Source: Candidatus Nitronereus thalassa
GTDB lineage: Bacteria; Nitrospirota; Nitrospiria; Nitrospirales; UBA8639
Direction: 5' to 3'
Length of the DNA stretch: 64,000 nt
Assembly: GCF_032191465.1 (NCBI RefSeq)
Contig: NZ_JAQOUE010000001.1
Span: 620,001 to 684,000, forward strand
A model generated the notes under the pieces. The model saw nothing but the letters and a program-made list of their open reading frames with translations, was not told the DNA's origin and did no database searches. Positions 8,366 through 16,885 of this stretch are shown here, piece after piece; the first letter of the stretch is position 1; each line of letters starts with the position of its first letter. The position numbers and the translations under genes are program-made.

Positions 8366-9535
8366 ATGTTTAAATATTTGAAGATGGGAAACATGCCGCC
8401 AATGCACCACACGGCGTTTTATGTCAGGGAGCAGTTATTGAATGAATATTGTTTTACCCGTGAGGGGTTTGAAGCTCCCTACTCCACTCTGTATTTATAC
8501 CACCCTCCCACGAGTGAAGTGGAACGCAAGCCTTACAAAGAGGCCAGTTGGGGCGTTCTCGAAAAACGGGACAACCCCCTGTTGCAGCGACGACATTTTA
8601 GAAGCTCAAAAAATCACCCCCAGGGGAACTTTATCAACGGTCGAACCCCGCTGGCCTTCAACGATGATTTGACGTACGGCTTGTGCCATCCGGGAGAGGT
8701 CACGCCAGACTTTTTTGCCAACAACGATGCCGATGAATTGTTTTTTGTGGCGGCGGGTGAAGTCGAGATCCAAAGCCTGTTTGGAAAACTTCCCCTGGTG
8801 CCCGGAGATTATCTGATCGTCCCCCGGTCATGCCCGTACCGGTTCAAATTCTCCAATCCTCCGAAATTGATCTATGTCGAAGCGAAACAATCCCTGAGCA
8901 TCCCTATGGAATTCATCAACGACCATGGGCAATTGAAAATGGAGGCCCCGTATTCAGAGCGAAGTTTTACATGTCCCGAATGGGACGCGGAGTTGATGGA
9001 AGGCGACGCACCCGTGGCTATCGTCCGCAAACGGCAGGGCACGTTCACTCACACGTCGTATGCACAAAACTATTTTAAAATGACGGGCTGGGACGGCTAC
9101 GTCTATCCTTACGCCATTAACTTGAAGAACATCCAACCCAAAACCGGCAGGGTCCACTTGCCGCCGGTTTCACACTTAACGTTTGCCGGTGGAGGATTTG
9201 CCGTGATGAGTTTTCTCCCACGAGTGTTGGACTTCGACGAGAATGCTATTCCCTGTCCTTTCTACCATTCGTCCGTGGATTGTGACGAACTCCTGTTTTA
9301 CTATTCAGGTGATTTTACCAGTCGAAAGACCATCGAACGCGGGTCGATCAGCTATCACCCGTCGGGCATCCCGCACGGTCCGCATCCCGGCGCCTATCAG
9401 AAATCAATTGGGCTCAAACACACGAATGAACAGGCGGTAATGGTGGACACGTTCGCGCCGTTGTTTTTGACCCGGCAGAGTGAAGCGTTGGAGGATCTCG
9501 ACTATCCAACGAGCTGGCAGGAGAACCCGTCATGA
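8366..9535 (+). CDS. hmgA: Homogentisate 1,2-dioxygenase
   Basis: Opens the homogentisate ring to maleylacetoacetate using Fe(II) and O2. This is the roughly 390-residue bacterial form of the cupin-like enzyme: DELFFVAAGEVE in the N-terminal barrel, then FLPRVLDFDENAIPCPFYH and CDELLFYYSG in the C-terminal barrel, then the HPSGIPHGPHPG block. Likely iron ligands are H301, E308 and H337. An ATG at 8366 follows the FAH stop by 3 nt. It overlaps the next gene by 4 nt. Confidence 0.95.
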   Translation: MFKYLKMGNMPPMHHTAFYVREQLLNEYCFTREGFEAPYSTLYLYHPPTSEVERKPYKEASWGVLEKRDNPLLQRRHFRSSKNHPQGNFINGRTPLAFNDDLTYGLCHPGEVTPDFFANNDADELFFVAAGEVEIQSLFGKLPLVPGDYLIVPRSCPYRFKFSNPPKLIYVEAKQSLSIPMEFINDHGQLKMEAPYSERSFTCPEWDAELMEGDAPVAIVRKRQGTFTHTSYAQNYFKMTGWDGYVYPYAINLKNIQPKTGRVHLPPVSHLTFAGGGFAVMSFLPRVLDFDENAIPCPFYHSSVDCDELLFYYSGDFTSRKTIERGSISYHPSGIPHGPHPGAYQKSIGLKHTNEQAVMVDTFAPLFLTRQSEALEDLDYPTSWQENPS

Positions 9536-10176
9536 CCCTTCACACCGAGTTTTTCGACATTCACCCCACAAAGCATTTTTGGGTGGACATCTATCATTTG
9601 ATGAATTCCATCGTGCAACCGCGCCCGATCGCGTGGATTTCAAGTGTGTCGAAGACGGGAAAGGTGAACCTGGCGCCGTTCAGTTACTTTAACATTTGTT
9701 CCATGAACCCCCCGATTATTTCCAACTCGATTTTTTTTAACCGGGATGGGTCGGAAAAAGACACGTTAAAAAATATCAAAGCCACAGGCAAATATGTGGT
9801 GGGAACCGTTTCCTTCCAGGCTGCGAACAAAGCCAACACCTCATCGGCTCCCTACGATCATGGCATCAGCGAATTCCAGGAGGCCAACGTGCAACCCATT
9901 CTTCGCGGCCCGGGTGAACCGCCGTTTATCTCCGAAAGTCCGGTTCAGTTGGAGTGCGAACTTCACCAGACCATTCCACTGGGGGAAGGCGCAGGAGTCG
10001 GCACGTTGGTGCTGGGAAACGTGAAAACCATTCACCTTTCCACACAATTCAAAGATATCGAATGGCAAAAAGGCATAGCACCCGAAATGATGGGCAACGT
10101 CGGCCGGATGGGGGAAGACTTTTATGCGAAAACCACGGATGTGTTTCAGATGCCACGTGCCACGGTAAACAAATAA
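9532..10176 (+). CDS. Flavin reductase-like FMN-binding split-barrel protein
   Basis: A 214-residue protein of the flavin reductase-like family: PRPIAWISSVSKTGKVNLAPFSYFN is the conserved N-terminal flavin-binding strand pair, followed by the usual MNPPII and KDTLKNIKATGKYVV blocks. Such proteins bind FMN and reduce it or act on small electrophiles. It is translationally coupled to hmgA by an ATGA overlap, so it belongs to the tyrosine operon, but no step of the textbook pathway needs it. Supply of reduced flavin or removal of a quinone by-product are possibilities that the sequence cannot decide between. Confidence 0.88.
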   Translation: MTLHTEFFDIHPTKHFWVDIYHLMNSIVQPRPIAWISSVSKTGKVNLAPFSYFNICSMNPPIISNSIFFNRDGSEKDTLKNIKATGKYVVGTVSFQAANKANTSSAPYDHGISEFQEANVQPILRGPGEPPFISESPVQLECELHQTIPLGEGAGVGTLVLGNVKTIHLSTQFKDIEWQKGIAPEMMGNVGRMGEDFYAKTTDVFQMPRATVNK

Positions 10177-10229
10177 TGACGCGTTCGGGTTAGCATGAGC
10201 ACATAGGGATTTCTCAGTGCTGACTAAAT

Positions 10230-10352
10230 CCCCCTCCTTTGCAAGGAGGGGTTAGGGGAGGTAGAAGCGCGGATCAATACTATTCGTCAACTAGAGGAGC
10301 AGGTACCCTTTCATGACGCTACCCCACCTAGCCTCCCCTTACAAAGGGGAGG
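10230..10352. repeat. Paired GC-rich inverted repeats between flavin reductase and thiolase genes
   Basis: The left arm (10230-10262) contains CCCCTCCTTTGCAAGGAGGGG, itself a palindrome, followed by TTAGGGGAGGT. The right arm (10321-10352) is a diverged reverse complement, with ACCCCACCTAGCCTCCCC then TTACAAAGGGGAGG. The arms flank about 58 bases without a gene. The layout resembles a REP/BIME or a small MITE-like element. It interrupts an otherwise tightly packed operon and could act as an attenuator or an mRNA-stability element. Confidence 0.65.
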
Positions 10353-10391
10353 AACAATACGACAAATTGCTTTAACTGGGCGGTTCACCAA

Positions 10392-11570
10392 ATGACCTCG
10401 GCTAAAAAAGAAACCTTCATCTACAGCGCCGTGCGAACGCCCATCGGAAAGTTCAATGGGGCCTTGTCTTCTCTCACCGCGCCGGAACTCGGCTCCATCG
10501 TGATTGCCGAAGCGATCCAAAGAGCGGGAATTCAAAAGGACCAAATCGATGAAGTGATATTCGGCAATGTCATTTCCGCCGGCGTCGGCCAGGCCCCGGC
10601 CCGACAAGCGGCTCTGAAAAGCGGCCTTTCCGAAAAGGTAAGCGCTACCACCATCAACAAGGTCTGCGGCTCGGGCATGAAGGCCGTCATGATGGCCGAT
10701 CAAGCGATCCGGTTGAACCAAGCCCGATTCATCGTGGCCGGTGGAATGGAAAGCATGAGTCAGGCCCCTTTTTTGATTCCCCACATGCGCCGGGGCCGCA
10801 AATTGGGCAACGCCCAAATGATCGACAGCCTCATCCACGATGGGTTGTGGGATCAGCATGAAAATGGACACATGGGAGAACTGAGCGACAAAGTATCTCA
10901 ACAACACGGCATTTCCCGCGAGAGTCAGGATACCTACGCCGTCAACAGTTATGAGCGCGTGAAAAAAGCCCAAAAAGACGGCGTGTTGGCCGGAGAAATC
11001 GTGCCGGTCCGGGTAACCCAACGCGGACAGTCCTTCGGAGTGGACCATGATGAACAACCTGAGTGTGACGATCTCGCCCAATTTCCTGCGCTGCCCCCGG
11101 TCTTCGATTCACAACACGGAACCATTACCAAAGGCAACGGAGCCAAAATCAGCGACGGCGCAGCGGCTTTGGTAATAGGCGGGGAATTTTCAGACCTCAA
11201 CCCCGTCGCCAGAATCGTCGGGTACGCTACGCATGCACAAGCACCGGCTACGTTTGCGCTGGCGCCGATTGAGGCCGTGAAAAAGGTCCTTCAGCAATCC
11301 CGCCTTCAAGTGAGTGATATCGATCTGTTTGAAATCAACGAGGCGTTTGCCGCCATGTCCCTGATCGTGCATGAGGCGTTGGGGTTAGATTCCGACCAAG
11401 TGAATGTGCATGGAGGTTCGATCGCGCTCGGTCACCCCATTGGAGCAACCGGCGCGCGCATTCTTGTGACACTGATTAATGCGCTGAAAAGCACGGGACG
11501 ACGACGCGGGGTGGCCAGCTTATGTATCGGAGGCGGGGAGGCCACGGCCATGATCATAGAAATCGTGTAA
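10392..11570 (+). CDS. atoB: Acetyl-CoA C-acetyltransferase (thiolase)
   Basis: Cleaves acetoacetyl-CoA with CoA into two acetyl-CoA, or runs in reverse. The three thiolase signatures are present: the acyl-accepting cysteine in NKVCGSGMKAVM, the GGSIALGHPIGATGAR histidine loop, and the C-terminal CIGGGEATAM with the second catalytic cysteine. The 392-residue length is normal. It lies 215 nt after the flavin reductase gene and 25 nt before the acetoacetyl-CoA synthetase gene, so together they convert the acetoacetate released from tyrosine into acetyl-CoA. Confidence 0.95.
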   Translation: MTSAKKETFIYSAVRTPIGKFNGALSSLTAPELGSIVIAEAIQRAGIQKDQIDEVIFGNVISAGVGQAPARQAALKSGLSEKVSATTINKVCGSGMKAVMMADQAIRLNQARFIVAGGMESMSQAPFLIPHMRRGRKLGNAQMIDSLIHDGLWDQHENGHMGELSDKVSQQHGISRESQDTYAVNSYERVKKAQKDGVLAGEIVPVRVTQRGQSFGVDHDEQPECDDLAQFPALPPVFDSQHGTITKGNGAKISDGAAALVIGGEFSDLNPVARIVGYATHAQAPATFALAPIEAVKKVLQQSRLQVSDIDLFEINEAFAAMSLIVHEALGLDSDQVNVHGGSIALGHPIGATGARILVTLINALKSTGRRRGVASLCIGGGEATAMIIEIV

Positions 11571-11595
11571 CCGCACACCCGCACGGGGCGCATTC

Positions 11596-13566
11596 GTGAA
11601 CGAGATTCTCTGGCAGCCCAATCAACACCGTATCCAACGGTCGAAGATGTGGCAGTTCATGCGGGCCGTGAACAGGGAATTCTCGGAACACTTCACCACC
11701 TACGCGGAACTGCATCACTGGTCCGTCCAGCATCTCGAAACGTTCTGGGAGTTTTATCGAAGATATTCAGGCCTGCGGTTTTTGCGTCCGCCGGATGAAA
11801 CACTCTCGTCAGGCGCCATGCCCGGCGCCCGATGGTTCTCCGGCGCCGAACTGAATTATGCCGAAAACCTGCTGACCGCGCCTGCCGAAAAACCCGCCAT
11901 CCTCAGCAAAGTTGAAGGACAACCGCTTCAGTCGCTCACCTACGGCGAACTCACGACACAAGTCACAGGGTTCGCGGCAGCCCTGACACAGATCGGCGTC
12001 AAACCAGGGGATCGAGTGGCCGGCTATCTGCCTAACATCCCGGAAACCATCATTGCCATGCTGGGCACCGCAGCCATCGGGGCCACCTGGACCTCCTGCT
12101 CGCCAGATTTCGGCCCGCAAGGGGTCAGGGACCGATTTGGACAAGTGGCACCCAAGGTATTGGTATGCGTCGAAGGATATACCTACCACGGAAAACCGTA
12201 TTCCGTCATAGAAACATTGAGGGCCATCCTTCCTGATCTGCCCGGCCTGCAACAGATCGTCGTCGTTCCTCAGAACAACGCACCGGTAAAGCAAAAGCAG
12301 TTTCACTTTCCTTTCGTTTCCATCTGGGATCAATTTCTCGGCATGGCAGATCCAACAAAATTTGCATTTCGTCAGGTCCCGTTCGAGCATCCTCTGTTCA
12401 TCATGTATTCCTCGGGAACCACGGGGCTGCCTAAATGCATCGTCCACGGGACAGGCGGGACCTTACTCCAACATCACAAGGAACATGCACTGCACACGGA
12501 CATCGGACCGAAAGACGTGGTGATGTATTACACCACTTGCGGCTGGATGATGTGGAACTGGTTGGCGTCGGTGCTAGCCCAACAGGCTACCATTGTCCTA
12601 TACGAAGGATCTCCCGGGTATCCGGATTTACATGTGCTGTGGAATGTCATCGATGAGGCAGGCATTACCGTGTTCGGCACCAGCCCGAAATATCTATCCC
12701 AAAACATCAAACAGGGCATGAGCCCCGCACAATCCCACGATCTCTCTTCCCTTCGCACGATCTTATCGACAGGCGCACCCTTAGATAAAGAATGCTTCCA
12801 CTGGATCTATCACCACGTGAAACAGGACGTGCAACTCGCATCCATCTGCGGAGGCACGGACATCATCTCCTGCTTCATGCTCGGCAATCCCATGCTCCCC
12901 GTCCGCTCCGAAGAAATTCAATGTCTGGGATTAGGCATGGATGTCGTGGCCCTGGATGAGGTCCACCGCCCGGTAGTCAATCAAAAAGGGGAATTAGCCT
13001 GTCGCTCCCCCGCGCCCTCCATGCCAGTCGGCTTTTGGGAGGACCCGGGGGATGCTAAATATATAAACGCCTATTTCGACAAGGTCCCGGGCACCTGGAT
13101 ACATGGCGACTATATTGAAATCCGGGAACATGGGGGCGTTATTGTATATGGACGGAGCGACACCACCCTCAATCCGGGCGGCGTGCGAATCGGCACGGCA
13201 GAAATCTACCGGATCGTGGAGAGCATTGAAGAAGTCGTGGACAGTCTGGTCATCGGCATCGAAGAAGATGACGACATCCGAGTCATCCTGTTCGTGGTGG
13301 CCAACAAACAGGCCGAGGGCTCCCCCCTTCCAACAGAAAAAATCAAACAAAAAATTCGAAAAGAAGCCACCCCGCGGCATGTGCCCCATGAAATGTACGA
13401 AGTTCGAGAAGTGCCCAAAACCTTGAACGGCAAAAAAATGGAATCCGCGATTCGGGATCTCTTTCAAGGAAAATGTTTGGCCAACCAATCGTCCATAGCC
13501 AACCTGGACTGTTTGAAGGAATTTCAGGAAATTTATTACCGCCGATTGGAAGTCAAGAGCGGGTAA
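11596..13566 (+). CDS. aacS: Acetoacetate-CoA ligase (acetoacetyl-CoA synthetase)
   Basis: ATP-dependent activation of acetoacetate to acetoacetyl-CoA. An ANL-superfamily adenylating enzyme of 656 residues: MYSSGTTGLPKCIVHG is the P-loop, GRSDTTLNPGGVRIGTAEIYR the hinge region, and TLNGKKMESAIRDL carries the C-terminal catalytic lysine. The N-terminal FWEFYRRYSG and GARWFSGAELNYAENLL blocks are specific to the acetoacetyl-CoA synthetase subgroup. The start is GTG at 11596. It is the last gene of the tyrosine operon and completes the route to acetyl-CoA together with the upstream thiolase. Confidence 0.95.
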   Translation: MNEILWQPNQHRIQRSKMWQFMRAVNREFSEHFTTYAELHHWSVQHLETFWEFYRRYSGLRFLRPPDETLSSGAMPGARWFSGAELNYAENLLTAPAEKPAILSKVEGQPLQSLTYGELTTQVTGFAAALTQIGVKPGDRVAGYLPNIPETIIAMLGTAAIGATWTSCSPDFGPQGVRDRFGQVAPKVLVCVEGYTYHGKPYSVIETLRAILPDLPGLQQIVVVPQNNAPVKQKQFHFPFVSIWDQFLGMADPTKFAFRQVPFEHPLFIMYSSGTTGLPKCIVHGTGGTLLQHHKEHALHTDIGPKDVVMYYTTCGWMMWNWLASVLAQQATIVLYEGSPGYPDLHVLWNVIDEAGITVFGTSPKYLSQNIKQGMSPAQSHDLSSLRTILSTGAPLDKECFHWIYHHVKQDVQLASICGGTDIISCFMLGNPMLPVRSEEIQCLGLGMDVVALDEVHRPVVNQKGELACRSPAPSMPVGFWEDPGDAKYINAYFDKVPGTWIHGDYIEIREHGGVIVYGRSDTTLNPGGVRIGTAEIYRIVESIEEVVDSLVIGIEEDDDIRVILFVVANKQAEGSPLPTEKIKQKIRKEATPRHVPHEMYEVREVPKTLNGKKMESAIRDLFQGKCLANQSSIANLDCLKEFQEIYYRRLEVKSG

Positions 13567-13704
13567 TTAGGGAATGTGTTGCTTGGCAAAAAAGGAAATT
13601 GGGTATAGATAGTCCTGGATTATCCAGTATTGGTTCAGAGGAAGCTGCTGAGGCAAAAACGGCAAATACAATTCAAGAAATTTCAGGTCTACTGCCCTGT
13701 CCTC

Positions 13705-14553
13705 TCAAGAATGCTGTTCGATAAGATCACGGTTTTCCAAAGGAGGGACTTTTTTTACTTCTTTCCGCGAGTGATCCAACCCGACCCAGAACGTGTGGAT
13801 GGCATGTAATGCCTTCACCCCGGCCTCGATAAATTTTTTGCCATCGAAGTCCGGCTTGGCAAACGATTCGCTCAGTTCCTCCAGAACGTTATCGCCGTGG
13901 CCTTTTTCACTGTTAAAATGAAAGAGGAAAAATTTTAAGGGAATTGCTGCCTTACCCTCGAGGTTGTTTTTTCGGTTATACCCCTCGATCCCGGTGATTA
14001 ATTCTTTCCAAAAATTATGGGCTTCGGCTGCCTCCCCTTTTCCAATGCCCCAGGCCGCCCAGGTTTCGATGGCATAACTGGCCCCCCGGCCCACTTCGCC
14101 ATCCTTATTGCCATACGTGTCTTCCAGCCCTTTGATAAAGGCGCGGGTCGACGGAGAGGCCGAATCCCAGCTCCCAAGTGTTTCCGGGTCTAAGTGAAGG
14201 GGACGGGCCGTATCTCTTAACCAATTGATATGCGCCCATTGTGTTTTAAATGTTTGATTTTCGGTAGACCCGTCTGGACTGAGTCTCACCCCCAATTCAT
14301 TCGCCAAAATATAGCGGGCATGGGCTTCCGCTTCCAGGTCCGAGGCATTTAACACCCGCATCAATTGAGCCAGCAAAAACCATTTGGAAAAGACGGCAAA
14401 TTGTTCAAACAGGTCAACCAACTGCTCTTTCGTCGCCTCTCCTTGTTTGAACCATTTGCAATACGGATTATTAACAATGACCGGATGGCTGTGGATCTTC
14501 TCCTCCACTTCTACCCAAAAATCTTCAAATCGTGGTTGTGTTGGAGCCTTCAT
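13705..14553 (-). CDS. Heme-oxygenase-like diiron oxidase-type protein (TenA/PqqC-like fold)
   Basis: A 282-residue all-helical protein of the iron-containing redox enzyme / TenA-PqqC-like superfamily. Candidate metal ligands can be read in order: E86 (ANELG), H108, E163 (AIETWA), then H212-x3-E216-x2-H219 in FHFNSEKGH. The H-x3-D/E-x2-H spacing is that of heme-oxygenase-like diiron oxidases such as CADD. The first E to H spacing is wider (22 residues) than in CADD. No neighbour names a substrate: it stands alone, convergent with aacS. Oxidation of an amino acid or cofactor precursor is possible but not shown. Confidence 0.78.
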   Translation of the reverse strand: MKAPTQPRFEDFWVEVEEKIHSHPVIVNNPYCKWFKQGEATKEQLVDLFEQFAVFSKWFLLAQLMRVLNASDLEAEAHARYILANELGVRLSPDGSTENQTFKTQWAHINWLRDTARPLHLDPETLGSWDSASPSTRAFIKGLEDTYGNKDGEVGRGASYAIETWAAWGIGKGEAAEAHNFWKELITGIEGYNRKNNLEGKAAIPLKFFLFHFNSEKGHGDNVLEELSESFAKPDFDGKKFIEAGVKALHAIHTFWVGLDHSRKEVKKVPPLENRDLIEQHS

Positions 14554-14739
14554 GATGACCCTCCTGCACGAGTCTTGGTGAGACCGAGGTTCCCGGGATC
14601 TCCAGTGTTCTTCCTCTTTATATCATGCACCCCCTCATGCCGCTTATCAAATTTTCCACCGCAAGATAGCTCCCTGACCAAGCATGGAGAAAAACAGGCT
14701 CAAGGGTTTCTGAGAACACTAAGATACTTGGAGGCGACC

Positions 14740-14886
14740 ATGAAGGGACGTGAGATCTTGCTCGGGACCTACCGGGAGGACAATGCGGGTGGAATTAATG
14801 CCATCGTAGGTGATGTAATTTTGGGGTGTAAAAGGCCTGCCGGACGGTCCATTGAGCCAAGCAGCTATTTAGATTTGATCGTTTGA
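14740..14886 (+). CDS. Possible small protein (48 residues)
   Basis: A short frame starting MKGREILLGTYREDNAGG, preceded by GGAGG with a spacing of about six bases, which is among the better Shine-Dalgarno matches in the region. I recognise no family, and there is no membrane segment or cysteine pattern. It is isolated between the diiron-type gene and the hypothetical gene at 15146. It could be a real microprotein or a chance frame; the ribosome-binding site is the only support. Confidence 0.3.
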   Translation: MKGREILLGTYREDNAGGINAIVGDVILGCKRPAGRSIEPSSYLDLIV

Positions 14887-15092
14887 AACTTTTTGGCGAC
14901 GTTATCATAATCTCCTGATCCTTCACCGCACCCGGGGTAAACTTTCCCCAAAGTTCATTTTCCTTGGCATTTCCCAAACCTGCTCGCCTTGGCAAAAAAA
15001 TCCAGGACTCACTCACCCTTAGGCCCTACCATTTCTACCCTATTGAAAATTCATGGCATTTTAGGTCATAAATGGTGGCATTAAAAACTATT

Positions 15093-15109
15093 ATGACATT
15101 TACCGTCAT
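15093..15109. promoter_or_regulatory. Inverted repeat ATGAC-N7-GTCAT upstream of 15146
   Basis: A perfect 5-bp dyad separated by 7 bases ends 36 bases before the ATG of the hypothetical gene. A related GTCAT lies at about 15065-15069 and another GTCAT at about 15140, so the motif may recur through the leader. The position is suitable for a repressor or autoregulatory site. No experimental or family support. Confidence 0.3.
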
Positions 15110-15145
15110 GGTCAACTAAACTTCAAGGCAACTTAAAGTCATTCG

Positions 15146-15736
15146 ATGGACAAGTTAAAGTTGAGAATAAAAGTCAGTGAAAATGAATTCGAAGCAGAAG
15201 GAACTCCACGTGCGGTCACCGAGCAATTTGCTTTATTTCGCGACCTTGTCAAAGAGTTGACCAATAATACGTTTCCGTCACAGATTAAGGCGAAGGAAAA
15301 TCCAGCGGGCAACGCCCAAGAGCCAGGCCCTCCCCTTCCAGGTCGTTCGCCCCAAAAACTAAATTCAGCACCGAACCTCCCTCTTCACAAACTTTTCACC
15401 CATGACCCCACCACCTCCCAACTGACGCCACGAGTCATATCACCTGGTAGGGCTAATGCCGAAGAGACCATTCTCCTTCTCCTGCTGGGATGTCGAGAGC
15501 TGAAGAATCAACTGGAGGTTCCAGCCTTACAATTAAACCGGATTTTGAAACTCATAGGCGGCACCCAATCCCGGCTGGATCGTGTATTGGCAGACTCATT
15601 AAAAAAACAGTGGTTATTGAAATCAGGAAGAGGAAAAGGCGGGAAATACCGACTCACAACCCTGGGAATTGAAAAAGCCCAATCCAAGGCCCAGGAACTC
15701 GCAGCACTCATTCCCGACGAACAACCCGGGGATTAA
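15146..15736 (+). CDS. Hypothetical protein with proline-rich linker and winged-helix-like C-terminus
   Basis: A 196-residue protein I do not recognise. The N-terminus (1-45) reads like a small beta-alpha module, LKIRIKVSE-type with KVSENEFEAEGT followed by an amphipathic helix. A Pro-rich linker spans about 50-95. The C-terminal 90 residues contain helices and a GRGKGGKYRLTTLGIEKA segment that looks like the wing of a DNA-binding winged helix. A role in DNA binding is therefore possible. It is a single gene with a dyad in its leader at 15093-15109. Confidence 0.6.
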   Translation: MDKLKLRIKVSENEFEAEGTPRAVTEQFALFRDLVKELTNNTFPSQIKAKENPAGNAQEPGPPLPGRSPQKLNSAPNLPLHKLFTHDPTTSQLTPRVISPGRANAEETILLLLLGCRELKNQLEVPALQLNRILKLIGGTQSRLDRVLADSLKKQWLLKSGRGKGGKYRLTTLGIEKAQSKAQELAALIPDEQPGD

Positions 15737-15800
15737 AATGCCAGCAAAGCCCTAGTATCAGCCAGGAAACAACACGTGCCCCCACTTTATGACCAGCAGA

Positions 15801-16715
15801 CTATTCCAGACTTTTCAGCAGTGCACGCAACCCATTTTCCAGAGTCGATTTGGGGGTATACCCCAGCACCTCACGAAGTCGATCATTGTAGGCCGCCGAA
15901 TGCATAATATCACCATCACGAGGAGCCTTATGCTCAACCTTCAGAGACTGCTTCACACACGTCGATAGCGTCTCGATCACCTGAAGGAGGGTCCAGGTTT
16001 TTCCGGTGGCAATGTTACAAGCGCCAGTTCCCGTGCCCTCCAAGGCTGCCCGATTGGCCTGAGCAATATCTTTGACATAAATAAAGTCCCGCGTTTGCAA
16101 GCCATCCCCAAAGACGAGCAACGGTTGCTTGGCGGAAATCCGCTCGATGAACTTGCTGATCACCCCCGCATAGGGAGATTTCGGGTCCTGCCGTGGCCCA
16201 AACACATTAAAATAGCGTAGGCCCATCGACCGGAACCCATATAGCGACTCAAACAGGGTCGCATATTGTTCATTCACATACTTCTCCAACCCATAGGGCG
16301 AAATCGGCGCGAGCCGGCTCTCTTCGGATAAAGGCACCTGCTCCGGCACTCCATACACCGCCGCGCTGGAGGCATACACAAACCGTTGCACTTTATTTTG
16401 ACAAGCCGCATGCATCACATTCACAAACCCATAAATGTTTTGCGTGCACGACGTGGGCGGATCTTCCACCGAAGCCTGTACCGACACCTGGGCCGCCAAA
16501 TGCAACACATGGGACACCCCCTGCATCACCGCATTGACCTCCTGCGGATTCCGAATATCCCCCTCCTGCAACTCCACCTTCGGATGGTCCGGCACATTCC
16601 CGCGCTTCCCGGTAGAGAGATTATCAAAGACCCGGACCCATGCCCCCGCCTCCAACAAGGCCTCCACCGTATGCGACCCAATAAACCCCGCACCTCCTGT
16701 GACTAAAACCCTCAT
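15801..16715 (-). CDS. NAD-dependent sugar-nucleotide epimerase (GalE-like SDR)
   Basis: An extended short-chain dehydrogenase of 304 residues. The Rossmann motif is TGGAGFIGSH near the N-terminus, the catalytic site is SPYGLEKYVNEQY (Y-x3-K), and RYFNVFGPRQDPKSPYAGV is the substrate-binding block of UDP-glucose 4-epimerase-like enzymes. It probably interconverts UDP-hexoses for cell-surface polysaccharide. Substrate choice between UDP-Glc, UDP-GlcNAc and UDP-uronic acids is not readable. It has no glycosyltransferase neighbours. The phased operator array at 16848-16885 lies about 130 bases upstream of its ATG. Confidence 0.9.
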   Translation of the reverse strand: MRVLVTGGAGFIGSHTVEALLEAGAWVRVFDNLSTGKRGNVPDHPKVELQEGDIRNPQEVNAVMQGVSHVLHLAAQVSVQASVEDPPTSCTQNIYGFVNVMHAACQNKVQRFVYASSAAVYGVPEQVPLSEESRLAPISPYGLEKYVNEQYATLFESLYGFRSMGLRYFNVFGPRQDPKSPYAGVISKFIERISAKQPLLVFGDGLQTRDFIYVKDIAQANRAALEGTGTGACNIATGKTWTLLQVIETLSTCVKQSLKVEHKAPRDGDIMHSAAYNDRLREVLGYTPKSTLENGLRALLKSLE

Positions 16716-16847
16716 TTAAAACCCCTTTGTTAATCAAAAACTGAAAAATCCTGAAGAACGCAAAATCTGAATATTGGGAGCCATCAGCTCAACCATGCCC
16801 CTCCTATATTAAATCGGAAACCATCCAGCAAAAACTAAGAGAAAACT

Positions 16848-16885
16848 GTATCCAAACAGATACGACGATGTATCTGATCAGATAC
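16848..16885. promoter_or_regulatory. Four-half-site operator array, 11-bp phased
   Basis: GTATC and GATAC alternate exactly four times as GTATC-N6-GATAC-N6-GTATC-N6-GATAC, so each half-site begins 11 bases after the last. The right-hand unit GTATCTGATCAGATAC is a perfect 16-bp palindrome. The 5-N6-5 geometry is that of Crp/Fnr-type sites and the 11-bp period puts all half-sites on one face of the helix. It sits between the epimerase gene (leftward) and a possible rightward promoter with TATAAT at 16920-16925, so it could govern either side. Confidence 0.6.
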
